A DNA stretch of 64,000 nt, taken from contig CAZFAJ010000002.1 in the NCBI GenBank assembly GCA_964517005.1, positions 1-64,000 on the forward strand, read 5' to 3'. The translations under genes and the position numbers were made by a program. The notes below the pieces were generated by a model. The model searched no databases and was not told where the DNA came from. It saw nothing but the letters and a program-made list of their open reading frames with translations. Positions 1-8,493 of this stretch are shown here, in pieces. The stretch comes from CAYVBJ01 sp964517005 (GTDB lineage: Bacteria > Bacteroidota > Rhodothermia > Balneolales > Balneolaceae). How positions within the stretch are numbered: the first letter of the stretch is position 1; every line of letters starts with the position of its first letter.

Positions 1-105
1 GCTGTGGAAGTCAGGGATGAAATTGTGATCCTGGATGAAGTTGTTAGTTTTACAGCTTCTCATTTGTCCCATCATCGCTTCACCCTATACCATGAAAATT
101 GCTGA
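1..105 (+). CDS. 3' end of an unidentified protein (partial)
   Basis: The first base of the window is in an open frame of 34 codons that ends with TGA at 103-105. The encoded tail contains SHLSHHRFTLYHENC and has no motif I can name. The rest of the gene lies outside the window, so neither product nor start can be judged. Bases 106-202 hold no convincing gene. Confidence 0.35.
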   Translation, partial: AVEVRDEIVILDEVVSFTASHLSHHRFTLYHENC

Positions 106-202
106 ACAACAGGTCAGTTAGAGTAAAAAAGAGATCAATAATGCACGCATTGTTCTAAAGCAGATTGAAACATATATTTCACCTCAAAATTTGCAGTTGA
201 AT

Positions 203-1612
203 TCATAAAGATTTAATAAACTCAATTAAAGCATCTCTGTCATTTTCACTTAATTCTTTCACATAATTTTTTGCCCTTTCAGCTTCTCCGCCATGCCATA
301 GTATAGCTTCCAGGAAACTCTTTGCTCTGCCATCATGAAGCAGAGAGAGATGACCATTCACGGTTCGCGTGAGTCCAATACCCCAAAGTGGAGCTGTTCG
401 CCACTCCCTTCCATTTGCTTCAAAATCAGAACGATTATCGGCCAATCCTTCTCCCATGTCATGCAGCAGAAGGTCAGTAAATGGAAAAATGGTTTGATCG
501 CGAACGGATTCAATATCAAAATCGGCCGCTGTTTTATGGCTGGGCGTATGACAATCGACACAACCGGCTTCTAAAAAAATTTTTTTCCCAAGCCGTACGG
601 TTTTATCCTCCGTATTTCTTCTGGACGGGACTCCGAGAGTGGATACATAAAAAGCTGTCTCCCGGAGTTCTTGATCCGATATTTCGGGATCATCTTGTAA
701 CCCGTCATCTGCTTGCGGATTATTGTTCAGATTTTCCTCAGGAAACAGTGAAGAGGTGACACCCATATCTCCGTTGTAAGCGGCAGCCGATTGCTGAAGA
801 AGACTCGGCTGGTTCGCTTTCCACCCAAATCTGCCTAAAACCTTTTCTCCCGTCTCAACATCTGTTACATAGTTTGGTTTGCCGGATATGCCATCTCCGT
901 CTAAATCATTTGGGTCTGCCTGTTCTACAATATCACTCTCCGGAATGGCCTCTAAAAGGCCGAGGCCAAACACAGGGGGAGCTGTTCTTACAGATGTTCT
1001 TACAGATGGTGGCAACGGTTTATATGTATCTACCAAATTGTAAATAGGTTTATTCAGTTCAACTTCGGTTCCATCTCCCAGCGTTTCAGTTATCGTTTCA
1101 TATTCTATCTCAATACGAGCCTCTGGTCGTGCCTGGAAAGTTGATCGATGCTGAATTTGCAATCCAAAGCCATCGACAGGGATGGGTTCCCCCGGATTAT
1201 CGTCAGGGTTACTGCTTATCCGTACAAGTGCGGCTGATATCTCTCCGTCGTCAAAGAACGGTTTCCCACGGCCATCCCTTACATGACAATTTATGCAAGA
1301 CAAATTGTTGAATAGTGGCCCGAGACCACCATTAATTTCAGCAGGTGCGGTAACAAAATTCTTTTCGAAATTAAGATCTCCGGCCAGGTGCTCTTCCAAA
1401 GCCTCGGGATTAAGATTGGGTGCAGGGTTCGAAAAAGCCTGGCTGGATTGTTGAAAGACAGTTGTAGCTCCGCCAGCTCTGATTTCTTCATCTGAAATGG
1501 AAGGGAGTTTTTCCTCCCCTCCAAATAATGTATCACAGGCGCTGAAAGTGATACAGATTAGACTATAAAAAGCTATTGTTATAAGTCTAAAGCGTAATTG
1601 TTTATTGGCCAT
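203..1612 (-). CDS. di-haem oxidoreductase (DUF1111 family) lipoprotein
   Basis: This 469-residue protein starts with a lipoprotein signal whose lipobox ends at Cys26 (FSAC), so it is probably anchored in an envelope membrane. Two c-type haem motifs are visible: CINCH at residues 106-110 and CVDCH near residue 350, the latter followed by a long loop with HTPSHKT. This layout fits the DUF1111 'di-haem oxidoreductase / putative thiol oxidoreductase' family, distantly related to MauG-type cytochrome peroxidases. The start codon lies one base past the stop of the imelysin gene at 1614-2690, so the two are co-translated. DUF1111 proteins commonly sit beside imelysins in iron-linked loci of proteobacteria. 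A role in redox handling of imported metal is inferred, and the actual substrate is unknown. Confidence 0.85.
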   Translation of the reverse strand: MANKQLRFRLITIAFYSLICITFSACDTLFGGEEKLPSISDEEIRAGGATTVFQQSSQAFSNPAPNLNPEALEEHLAGDLNFEKNFVTAPAEINGGLGPLFNNLSCINCHVRDGRGKPFFDDGEISAALVRISSNPDDNPGEPIPVDGFGLQIQHRSTFQARPEARIEIEYETITETLGDGTEVELNKPIYNLVDTYKPLPPSVRTSVRTAPPVFGLGLLEAIPESDIVEQADPNDLDGDGISGKPNYVTDVETGEKVLGRFGWKANQPSLLQQSAAAYNGDMGVTSSLFPEENLNNNPQADDGLQDDPEISDQELRETAFYVSTLGVPSRRNTEDKTVRLGKKIFLEAGCVDCHTPSHKTAADFDIESVRDQTIFPFTDLLLHDMGEGLADNRSDFEANGREWRTAPLWGIGLTRTVNGHLSLLHDGRAKSFLEAILWHGGEAERAKNYVKELSENDRDALIEFIKSL

Positions 1613-1613
1613 T

Positions 1614-2690
1614 TTAAAATTCGTCCAGTAACGGTTTTATATTTTCCTGAATAGTTTGCAAAATAGTTCGAACAGCATCCTGTGCATTTTGCACGCTTTC
1701 AGGATTATCTGTAATTGCATCTCTGAAATTACCTTGAATATCGCCAATGGCTGTGATTGCTGCTTCTATCTCCGATTTGAAACGAGAATCTAAGTCAGTG
1801 TTAAATTCAGAGACAAAATCAGTTATTCCTGCTCCACTGTTTGATGCCATATCACCGGTATATATATGCCGTATGCTACGAATATTATCTTGAAAATCAT
1901 TCTTAGAATTAAAGCTGAATTGCGACTCAACCAGTGTGGCATTCTGCTGAGTAAGTGGATCGTTTATTTTACCGTTAGCAACTTCATCAGCAATGATCTC
2001 CATTCCTAAAATGAGTTCTTCAATACCAGCTCTTTGACTGGTAAAAATCTCACTTCCATTACCGGCCTGGGCCAGCGCGTTTACAAAGTTGCCAGCATCT
2101 TCTCTCCAGCCATCTTCCAGGGCCTGGGTGTCATTTTTCAAGACTTGTGTTGTAGCTGACAGATACTCCAATTCGCGGCTTGTAAGATCATTAGCTGTTT
2201 TACTATTGCCATCTCCAAATAACAAAAATTCAATGGTATGGAATCCTTTTAAGACTCCTTCCAGCCCGTCAACAAATTCTGGAGTGAGATCATTATTACT
2301 TTCAAGTACCCCGACCAGGTCTGTTCTATTTACAGGCCAGCTGTCAAGTGCAGGATCCAATCCCTCGGTATCAACAGGCCCAAATAAAAAACTTTCGGAA
2401 GATTCCCAAGGTACCCGCGTAGCTACCCACTGCTGCTGAGCTGCCTCTAAATTTGATTGAGAAACATCGTTGGCCAATGTGTTAACCGCATCAAGTAATA
2501 AACCTGCTTCGGTATTTAAATCTGTGTAGGTCTGAAGAATGATATTTTCAGCTTCATTTTGAAGAATAGATGAAGCAACTTGTTCATCAAATCCGTCATC
2601 AGTAGTACCAGAAGGATTATCATCACCACATGCTGTAAACAGCAGCATTCCTGCTAATATTATATGAATTGTAAAGGTTCGCGTATTCAT
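1614..2690 (-). CDS. imelysin family (M75-like) lipoprotein
   Basis: A 358-residue lipoprotein with lipobox Cys at residue 21 (LFTAC). The imelysin GxHxxE signature is present as GFHTIE (Gly149, His151, Glu154), followed by FLLFGDG as in typical family members. Imelysins (peptidase_M75/ICMP) are all-helical envelope proteins tied to iron uptake; peptidase activity is doubtful for most of the family. The gene lies between a porin gene (33 bases upstream) and the di-haem oxidoreductase gene (1 base downstream), all on the minus strand, which is good evidence for one operon. The family call is firm. Iron as the ligand is inferred from family and context. Confidence 0.88.
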   Translation of the reverse strand: MNTRTFTIHIILAGMLLFTACGDDNPSGTTDDGFDEQVASSILQNEAENIILQTYTDLNTEAGLLLDAVNTLANDVSQSNLEAAQQQWVATRVPWESSESFLFGPVDTEGLDPALDSWPVNRTDLVGVLESNNDLTPEFVDGLEGVLKGFHTIEFLLFGDGNSKTANDLTSRELEYLSATTQVLKNDTQALEDGWREDAGNFVNALAQAGNGSEIFTSQRAGIEELILGMEIIADEVANGKINDPLTQQNATLVESQFSFNSKNDFQDNIRSIRHIYTGDMASNSGAGITDFVSEFNTDLDSRFKSEIEAAITAIGDIQGNFRDAITDNPESVQNAQDAVRTILQTIQENIKPLLDEF

Positions 2691-2723
2691 TTATTTACTT
2701 TGATTTGTATTTAAGATTATTGT

Positions 2724-3953
2724 TTAAAATTGAAATCCAAGTCCAGTCGAAAAGGTATTTTCAATATTATTCTCGGAAAATCCGAGCCACCGGTGTGTGT
2801 ATTGTGTTTTAAGAACCACATTTTCATGTAGAAACAGATTCAAACCTCCTGTAACTGCATTTCTTTCCCAACGTGCATTGTCGTTTACAGCACCTTCAAC
2901 CACATCAAACATGGAGTCATAAAATTCGTACCGGCCAAAAACAAAAAGCGGTAAATCAATAGCTTTTGTAAATGTTGAGATATCATATCCGGCTTCAGCA
3001 TACCAGCTTAGTGCCTGTTTGGCCACAGGTGTGCGTTTGACATTTAAATTATTGGATAGATTACGGTTAGCTGCTGAGACTAAATCACTGTTTTGCAGGT
3101 TCCCAAATAGTCCAAAAAGATTAGCTCTTAAGGGTCCATTATTTAAGATAAAATGCCCCTCAACAATACTAACATAAGCATCTATATTCAGATCTGGCTT
3201 GGGACGGTTGTCTGCGCTGTTTCCAATATATCCTGATGTGCCTATTTGAAGATGTTCACTAACATTGTAATCAAGACGGAGGGTATATGCGAAATTTTCT
3301 GCATTATTGGTTTCAAAACGCCCCTGTTTGCCCCGTACAATCCAGTTGGCAGAACTAAAGCCCGTTGCATCCAAACCGTTCACAACTGAAAAGGCATAAT
3401 CTATCGCTCCCAGAGTACCAAATACCTGTGCCCCTATTTCATACCAATTTACAGGGATAATCTCAGCCTCAGCGGGGGAGCGGGTAGTGGTAAAATATTC
3501 ATTGGGTTCGTCATGTAAAGCCCCAATACCTATCGGCAGTTTAAATTTACCAAGTTTAAAATTTAAAGCATCACTGTGCTTATAGGAAATGTATAGTTGT
3601 TCAAGTAATACCTCTCCTCCGGCCTCAACTTCGGTTTCAAATTCCCCGAATTCTTCGAATACATCGAACTCTTTGGTGACTCCTGTACCACCGTGTTCGA
3701 ACTCAATCTCACCTCTGAATTTAATTTTCTCATTGAATTGATATTCAGGATATAACACAAATCGTTCCATATCGACAACATTTCGCTTGTCTGGATTTGT
3801 ATCCCAGTCAAAATTGAAATAATTGATAGTTCCATATCCTTCCAATCCAAAATTTTCAATCAGGTTATTTTTTTCAGTTTCCTGTTCAATGTTTTGGGAA
3901 AATGCATTCATTACCGTAAACAAGACAAAAAAAACTAGTAAGAGTATTTTCAT
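2724..3953 (-). CDS. outer-membrane porin, phosphate-selective porin O/P-like
   Basis: A 409-residue protein with a Sec signal (MKILLLVFFVLFTVMNAFSQ) and a series of alternating beta strands ending in an aromatic residue (GLGFQF), as expected for an outer-membrane barrel. The N-terminal stretch, with FRGEIEFEHGG and LKLGKFKLPIG-like segments, resembles OprO/OprP-type porins. It is the first gene of the operon running to the imelysin and di-haem oxidoreductase genes. It would let a small ion or chelate cross the outer membrane; phosphate selectivity should not be assumed. An imperfect palindrome at 3968-3987 lies 15 bases before its start codon and could be the operator. Confidence 0.8.
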   Translation of the reverse strand: MKILLLVFFVLFTVMNAFSQNIEQETEKNNLIENFGLEGYGTINYFNFDWDTNPDKRNVVDMERFVLYPEYQFNEKIKFRGEIEFEHGGTGVTKEFDVFEEFGEFETEVEAGGEVLLEQLYISYKHSDALNFKLGKFKLPIGIGALHDEPNEYFTTTRSPAEAEIIPVNWYEIGAQVFGTLGAIDYAFSVVNGLDATGFSSANWIVRGKQGRFETNNAENFAYTLRLDYNVSEHLQIGTSGYIGNSADNRPKPDLNIDAYVSIVEGHFILNNGPLRANLFGLFGNLQNSDLVSAANRNLSNNLNVKRTPVAKQALSWYAEAGYDISTFTKAIDLPLFVFGRYEFYDSMFDVVEGAVNDNARWERNAVTGGLNLFLHENVVLKTQYTHRWLGFSENNIENTFSTGLGFQF

Positions 3954-3967
3954 GTTACTTATTTAGA

Positions 3968-3987
3968 ATTGTTCTTAATAAGACAAT
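3968..3987. promoter_or_regulatory. palindrome upstream of the porin-imelysin operon
   Basis: The sequence ATTGTTCTTAATAAGACAAT reads as ATTG-T-TCTTA around a central A with TAAGA-CAAT as the other arm: nine pairs with one bulged base. It lies 15-34 bases upstream of the ATG at 3953 on the minus strand, where an operator or leader element would be expected. A metal-dependent repressor (Fur or DtxR type) is an attractive but untested reader. Confidence 0.4.
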
Positions 3988-4074
3988 AAATTAATGACAT
4001 TTTATAATTAGTCCAAATAAAAATAATGTTTCTTGTAGTGGTCTGGTAGTAAAGAGGAAAGGCAATTAAATGAT

Positions 4075-4218
4075 CCGTTTCAAAAACCGGAATATGCGGA
4101 AAAACTGGCCGGGGCGATTCCAAATGCTGAACTTGTCTGGATCAAAGATGCCGGGCACTGGCTTATAGACGAAAAGCCGGAGGAGATCGGAAACCACATT
4201 CAAAAGTTTCTTAGCTGA
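4075..4218 (+). pseudogene. remnant of an alpha/beta-hydrolase (C-terminal end only)
   Basis: An open frame from just after a stop at 4072-4074 to TGA at 4216-4218 encodes about 47 residues. They read like the end of an alpha/beta hydrolase: EYAEKLAGAIPNAELVWI, then DAGHW with the catalytic-type histidine, then a final helix KPEEIGNHIQKFLS. No start codon or earlier part of the fold, including the nucleophile elbow GxSxG, is present in the preceding bases. I therefore read it as a decayed fragment. The rest of the 3954-4255 interval holds only the candidate operator of the porin operon. Confidence 0.55.
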
Positions 4219-4255
4219 AAAATATTGATGCAGGCTTTTAACTCAATTTTTTTGG

Positions 4256-5017
4256 TTAACTGGTCGGCTCAAATATTTTATTTACTTCTTCACGGAGTTT
4301 TACAGCCAGTATTTTTCTGTCACCTGATGTTACAGGTGTAGCGCCAAACCGGACTTTACATGTTATCTTCGTTGTTTTTGAAAGTTTCACGACATGATTT
4401 ACAAATGATTCACGGGCACCGTAAAAGCATACACTTTCTTCTGCAGGCGGATCGCCTTCGGCTGTCGCATAATAGAGTGAAACTGTATGAACCGGTAATC
4501 CGCTCGCTGCAGGCAGCTTCAGGAGAGAAGAATGAAATGGCAATACAGCAGATCCTGCTGATGAAGTGCCTTCCGGAAAAAGGATGAGCCCCTGATCTTT
4601 GTTCAGTACGTTACTTACCAGTTCATTTACCCTGGTTACATCTTTTCGCCTGTTTCTGTCCACAAATATAACTCCTACCGATTTTACCATTGGCCCGAGA
4701 AGAGGCCAACTTCTCACTTCCTTTTTTGCTACGAATGTGCATTTCAGATTAAGGTACAGCGGAATGATATCCAGGTAGCTCAGGTGGTTGGAAACAATAA
4801 AGAAAGGCGGCTCTGGCGGTACTCCTTCCACTTCAATGTGCAGATTAAATATTTTTGCCACACCATAAGCCCATGTATGCATGTAGAGATTTCTCCATTT
4901 TTCATATCGAAGACGCAGGATTTTAACCGGAATCAACCCGATGATATAAATGGAATAGGTAAAACCGGTATGGATTATCAGCGACACGATCCTGATAATA
5001 CTTCGAAGTGATTTCAT
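4256..5017 (-). CDS. 1-acyl-glycerol-3-phosphate acyltransferase family (PlsC/OlsA-like O-acyltransferase)
   Basis: A 253-residue membrane-associated acyltransferase. The N-terminus has a hydrophobic segment (about residues 10-30), followed by the HX4D catalytic motif in NHLSYLDI (His78, Asp83), a VFVDRNRR block and the substrate motif FPEGTSS near residue 147. These are the hallmark PlsC blocks. It is the second gene after an OlsB-like N-acyltransferase (84-base gap, same strand). This pair organisation matches OlsB/OlsA of ornithine-lipid synthesis and GlsB/GlsA of glycine-lipid synthesis in Bacteroides. I infer that it adds the ester-linked second fatty acid to a lyso-amino-lipid rather than serving the main phosphatidic-acid pathway. 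Confidence 0.85.
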   Translation of the reverse strand: MKSLRSIIRIVSLIIHTGFTYSIYIIGLIPVKILRLRYEKWRNLYMHTWAYGVAKIFNLHIEVEGVPPEPPFFIVSNHLSYLDIIPLYLNLKCTFVAKKEVRSWPLLGPMVKSVGVIFVDRNRRKDVTRVNELVSNVLNKDQGLILFPEGTSSAGSAVLPFHSSLLKLPAASGLPVHTVSLYYATAEGDPPAEESVCFYGARESFVNHVVKLSKTTKITCKVRFGATPVTSGDRKILAVKLREEVNKIFEPTS

Positions 5018-5101
5018 CCCGGACAGTTATGTTATTGGATTGATTAAAGAGTAGCTTCGCACTGGCAAGTTGTCTTTCCCGCAGTTGGCTTTGATTTCTG
5101 C

Positions 5102-5863
5102 TCAGGAATCAAAAAACATCCTGCGAATTTTAGGACTGATCGTTTTTACATCTAATATGACCATCACATATAGTAGTTTCAGGTCGCTGTGATAAGCCGG
5201 CCGGCTGCATATTTTACACCCGATTTTTATGTAGTTCTGCAACAGTGCTGTGGTTTTTGCTTCGCCTGTACCGTTTGTTTCGATATCATCAAAATTACAG
5301 GAATAAGAGTCGCGCGGACGAACAAGATAGTCGGAATGGAGGTACCCCCGGTCGATCAGGCGGTTGTAGACGGCCGCCCCGTCTTCTATACTCTCAGCTG
5401 GAATGCCAAGGCTTCCGAATAGAAACCGCTTATCAAAGTGTTGAAGATAGCCTGCAAACCCTTTCCATAAAAGAAACAGCACGCGGCCATTCCGGTGACT
5501 TTCTTCAATACACGCGCGGCCTACTTCAAACCCGCTTTTGAGTACAAACTCCGGCAGGTCATTCATTCTGAATAAAGTATCTGAATAAAAACCTGCACCG
5601 GTGGTTGCCTGTTCGTACGTTTGTAATCTGTAGGTGCCAATCAGTTTGTCGGAACTGATCTCCTTAACAATCAGATGATGGCACTGATCGTCAAAAATGT
5701 CCTTGTCTACGGTACGGTCAGTATCAAATTCTCTTTTCAATTCTTTGTAGAAAACCCGGTATCTGAGCTCAAGGGCTTCTTTAATTTCTTTTTCAGTTTT
5801 GGCAATTTGAACCGAATACTTATGGTCGGATATATCCGGCAGAATGTTACTTTTGGCAATCAA
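5102..5863 (-). CDS. GNAT-family N-acyltransferase, OlsB/GlsB-like
   Basis: A 253-residue member of the GNAT-type acyltransferases that move a 3-hydroxy-acyl group from acyl carrier protein to an amino acid (ornithine in OlsB, glycine in GlsB). Visible family features are RYRVFYKEL near residue 35, DIFDDQCHHLIV, the FEVGRACIEESHRNG core and FLFGSLGI. It precedes the PlsC-type gene on the same strand, the normal order for a two-step aminolipid pathway (amide bond first, ester second). The substrate amino acid cannot be read from the sequence. In Bacteroidota both glycine and ornithine lipids are known. Confidence 0.85.
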   Translation of the reverse strand: MIAKSNILPDISDHKYSVQIAKTEKEIKEALELRYRVFYKELKREFDTDRTVDKDIFDDQCHHLIVKEISSDKLIGTYRLQTYEQATTGAGFYSDTLFRMNDLPEFVLKSGFEVGRACIEESHRNGRVLFLLWKGFAGYLQHFDKRFLFGSLGIPAESIEDGAAVYNRLIDRGYLHSDYLVRPRDSYSCNFDDIETNGTGEAKTTALLQNYIKIGCKICSRPAYHSDLKLLYVMVILDVKTISPKIRRMFFDS

Positions 5864-6199
5864 AAAGAGATCCTGTGCTATTTATAGTTGTGAAATTTTT
5901 CTTCAGCAAGATAATAGTTTTTAAAAGAATCAAAAAAACTGATGAACTTGACACAATTTGCAAAACAAAAAAGATTGAAAATGTGATACTGATTTATAAA
6001 TCAAAATATATAAAAATTAAGTAATGAGTTATCAGTGAATTAATTAATTTTTTTTTCAACGATCCTGGTGCCCGTTCAGTGGCTGTCAGGAATGAATGCA
6101 CATTCCCAAATTAGTAAGGGTGAAGGAATATCTTTATTTTGACTTGGTATATTTCATAAATTTGATGCGAAAGACTGCATAACCTGATATTTAAACGTA
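5864..6199. other. gene-free divergent promoter region
   Basis: These 336 bases separate the minus-strand aminolipid pair from the plus-strand MFS gene. They are very A+T-rich and hold no open frame with coding character. The only recognisable element is the Bacteroidota-type promoter at 6137-6164. Confidence 0.6.
6137..6164 (+). promoter_or_regulatory. candidate Bacteroidota-type promoter of the MFS gene
   Basis: TAAATTTG at 6157-6164 is an exact match to the -7 consensus TAnnTTTG. TTTTG at 6137-6141 is a possible -33 element, although the 15-base spacer is shorter than usual. A transcript starting near 6171 would reach the TTG start at 6200 after about 30 bases. Confidence 0.4.
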
Positions 6200-7234
6200 T
6201 TGAGCACTGCCACAAAATCCGGTTCTCTTCTTAAAGACACCAATTTATATGTAATTTTCGGAATCACTCTTACGGCTGTTATGGGGGTTACAACCATTGC
6301 ACCGGCGCTTCCCTCAATTTCTCATGCATTTGAGGTTACACCCGCCCGAATTGGATTGCTGATAACCTTTTTTACACTCCCGGGTATTTTTTTAACACCG
6401 CTGCTGGGTCTGCTGGCCGACCGCTATGGACGAAAAGTTATTTTAGTCCCCTCACTCTTCATTTTCGGGATTGCAGGAACAGCGTGTGCATTTTCAGTAA
6501 GTTTTAATCAATTGCTGTTCTTCAGAGTGCTACAGGGATTTGGAAGCGCGGCTCTCGGTGCTCTGAATCTGACGCTGATTGGTGATCTTTACACAGGCAA
6601 CAGGCGTGCTTCAGCAATGGGCTATAATGCAAGTGTATTGAGTATCGGAACGGCTGTCTATCCCGCGGTTGGCGGAGCACTGGCCATTGCAGGCTGGTTT
6701 TATCCGTTCTTTTTAAGCCTTCTTGCAATACCGGTCGGGCTTTTTGTTCTCTATTCGCTTGACCCAATGGCTGATTCAGACGACACAAAAATGAAAGAGA
6801 TATTCGGAAAAGTGCTNNNNNNNNNNNNNNNNNNNNNNNNNNNNNNNNNNNNNNNNNNNNNNNNNNNNNNNNNNNNNNNNNNNNNNNNNNNNNNNNNNNN
6901 NNNNNNNNNNNNNNNNTATCTTTTTGTTTTTCTTGCTATTCCTCAGGTAGAAAATGTCTGGTGGTTTTTGCTGCCTGTTTCTGTTTTTGGATTGGCCCAG
7001 GGCATAAATATTCCCAGTATACTGAATTTGCTTACCGGTGAGGCGACCAAAGAGCACAGGGCCGCTTTTTTATCTGTAAACTGGATGGTAATGAGAATTG
7101 CACAGGCTCTTGGCCCATATTTACTTGGCTTGATTTACCTGGGTTTTAGCCTTCAGGGCACATTTTATTTTAGTGCGATGGCGGCAGCGATTTTTATCTT
7201 GGTAAATATCTCCATTCTGAAAGAATCATCTTAA
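6200..7234 (+). CDS. MFS transporter (interrupted by a scaffolding gap)
   Basis: A major facilitator with repeated hydrophobic helices and the loop 2-3 motif A as GLLADRYGRKVI (about residues 68-79), plus a second conserved stretch GFGSAALGALNLTLIGDL. It is probably a proton-driven drug or metabolite exporter of the DHA1 type, in the inner membrane. About 344 codons are visible, including 100 N at 6817-6916, so the true length is unknown but near the family's usual 390-400. The frame happens to stay open across the gap, but that is not informative. The start chosen is TTG at 6200, since no ATG occurs before residue 28. Substrate unknown. Confidence 0.8.
   Translation: MSTATKSGSLLKDTNLYVIFGITLTAVMGVTTIAPALPSISHAFEVTPARIGLLITFFTLPGIFLTPLLGLLADRYGRKVILVPSLFIFGIAGTACAFSVSFNQLLFFRVLQGFGSAALGALNLTLIGDLYTGNRRASAMGYNASVLSIGTAVYPAVGGALAIAGWFYPFFLSLLAIPVGLFVLYSLDPMADSDDTKMKEIFGKVXXXXXXXXXXXXXXXXXXXXXXXXXXXXXXXXXXYLFVFLAIPQVENVWWFLLPVSVFGLAQGINIPSILNLLTGEATKEHRAAFLSVNWMVMRIAQALGPYLLGLIYLGFSLQGTFYFSAMAAAIFILVNISILKESS
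6817..6916. other. assembly gap of 100 N
   Basis: A run of exactly 100 N inside the MFS gene. The identical length of all four N runs in the window means they are placeholders of unknown true size. Confidence 0.98.
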
Positions 7235-7238
7235 AGGT

Positions 7239-7278
7239 AAACAAGGCTAACTTATTCTTTCGATGATCATCCTTGTTT
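7239..7278. terminator. inverted repeat after the MFS gene, possible terminator
   Basis: AAACAAGG at 7239-7246 pairs perfectly with CCTTGTTT at 7271-7278, four bases after the MFS stop codon. The loop is long (24 bases) and the T-run is short, so terminator function is only moderately likely. Confidence 0.3.
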
Positions 7279-7435
7279 TCAGATGTTGTTCTAAATTCAT
7301 TACTTTGAAGTTGATGGTATGAGTAAATCGTAATCAGGCAGGTATTTTCAGTAAATCTTACTGCTTTTACATCCTAATTATTTCTCATACTTATAAAGCA
7401 TTGCAGTATTTTGGAGTGACATAAAACAGGGAACT

Positions 7436-8476
7436 ATGACACCAATCGGCTATAAAGAGGAAAGAGAAAGAGATCTACATTACAGGGCATTAGAGCGGAC
7501 ATCGTTAAGATTGGCGATAACAGATTCAGATGGCATCATTATTTATGCAAATCCCTCATTTTTAAAATCAGCCGGTATGGCAAACGATAAACTGATTGGT
7601 CTGAATATTGATTCCTTTCTGTTATCCGATGAACTTAAACCTGTGTTGGAAGAATTAAGATTATTACAAAGAGAAGGAGAAATTTGTAGTAGAGAAATTC
7701 TTGTCAGAAATAGTAAGAATCCGGATCTCTTTCAGGATGTATCGATTTCTTCTCTTCATGAGAATGATGAACCGGCGCATTTTCTATTTGAATTTCGAGA
7801 TTTTCAGGATGAAAGCGTCAGAGAAGCGCAACTGAAAAAAATGTTGAATGAACGGGAGACTCTTATAAAAGAAATTCATCACAGGGTAAAAAATAACCTG
7901 GCTGTTATTTCAGGATTATTAACCCTTCAAAAGTATACCTATGAGGATGACCGCCTGTTTGAATTGCTCTCCGATAGCGAGATGAGAATTAAATCTATGG
8001 CATTGATACATGAAAAACTCTACCGCTCTACCACTCTATCTTCCATCGAATTATCAGCATATCTGGAGGATTTAATTGATTCAATCCGGCAAACACTGAC
8101 CAAAAGAACAAATATTTCAATTGAAGTGGTTTGTGAATCTATTCAGTTGAATGTGAACCAGGCGGTTCCTTCGGCTTTAATTGTGAATGAGATTATTTCG
8201 AACTCCTATAAATATGCGTATCCCGATAACCGGAAAGGGGTGATCCGGGTAAATGCGTTTAAAAAAGAGAAGAAAATTCATTTTATTGTTGAGGATGACG
8301 GCGTTGGACTGCCTGATGATTTTGAGGAAAGGCGGGTATCGTCCCTTGGCTTTACTATCATTGACACGCTTGTAAATCAGCTTGAAGCAGAATTAAAAGT
8401 AGAAAGCGGCCAGGGCACCCGTCTTCATTTTTACTTCAAACAAGAAATAAGACTAACCTCAGGTCTTAAAAATTAA
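7436..8476 (+). CDS. PAS domain sensor histidine kinase, HisKA_2 type
   Basis: A 346-residue soluble kinase. Residues about 20-130 form a PAS sensor (AITDSDGIIIYANPSFLKSA). A HisKA_2 dimerisation/phosphoacceptor domain follows with EIHHRVKNNL, the acceptor histidine being at about residue 148. The C-terminal HATPase has its N box (NEIISNSYKYAY) and G box (VEDDGVGLP). No membrane segment is present, so it senses an internal signal or a bound ligand. No response regulator lies next to it. The nearest, a lone CheY-like protein, is at 33039-33464. The 200 bases upstream are non-coding. Confidence 0.9.
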   Translation: MTPIGYKEERERDLHYRALERTSLRLAITDSDGIIIYANPSFLKSAGMANDKLIGLNIDSFLLSDELKPVLEELRLLQREGEICSREILVRNSKNPDLFQDVSISSLHENDEPAHFLFEFRDFQDESVREAQLKKMLNERETLIKEIHHRVKNNLAVISGLLTLQKYTYEDDRLFELLSDSEMRIKSMALIHEKLYRSTTLSSIELSAYLEDLIDSIRQTLTKRTNISIEVVCESIQLNVNQAVPSALIVNEIISNSYKYAYPDNRKGVIRVNAFKKEKKIHFIVEDDGVGLPDDFEERRVSSLGFTIIDTLVNQLEAELKVESGQGTRLHFYFKQEIRLTSGLKN

Positions 8477-8493
8477 AACCCGTAATAGATACA

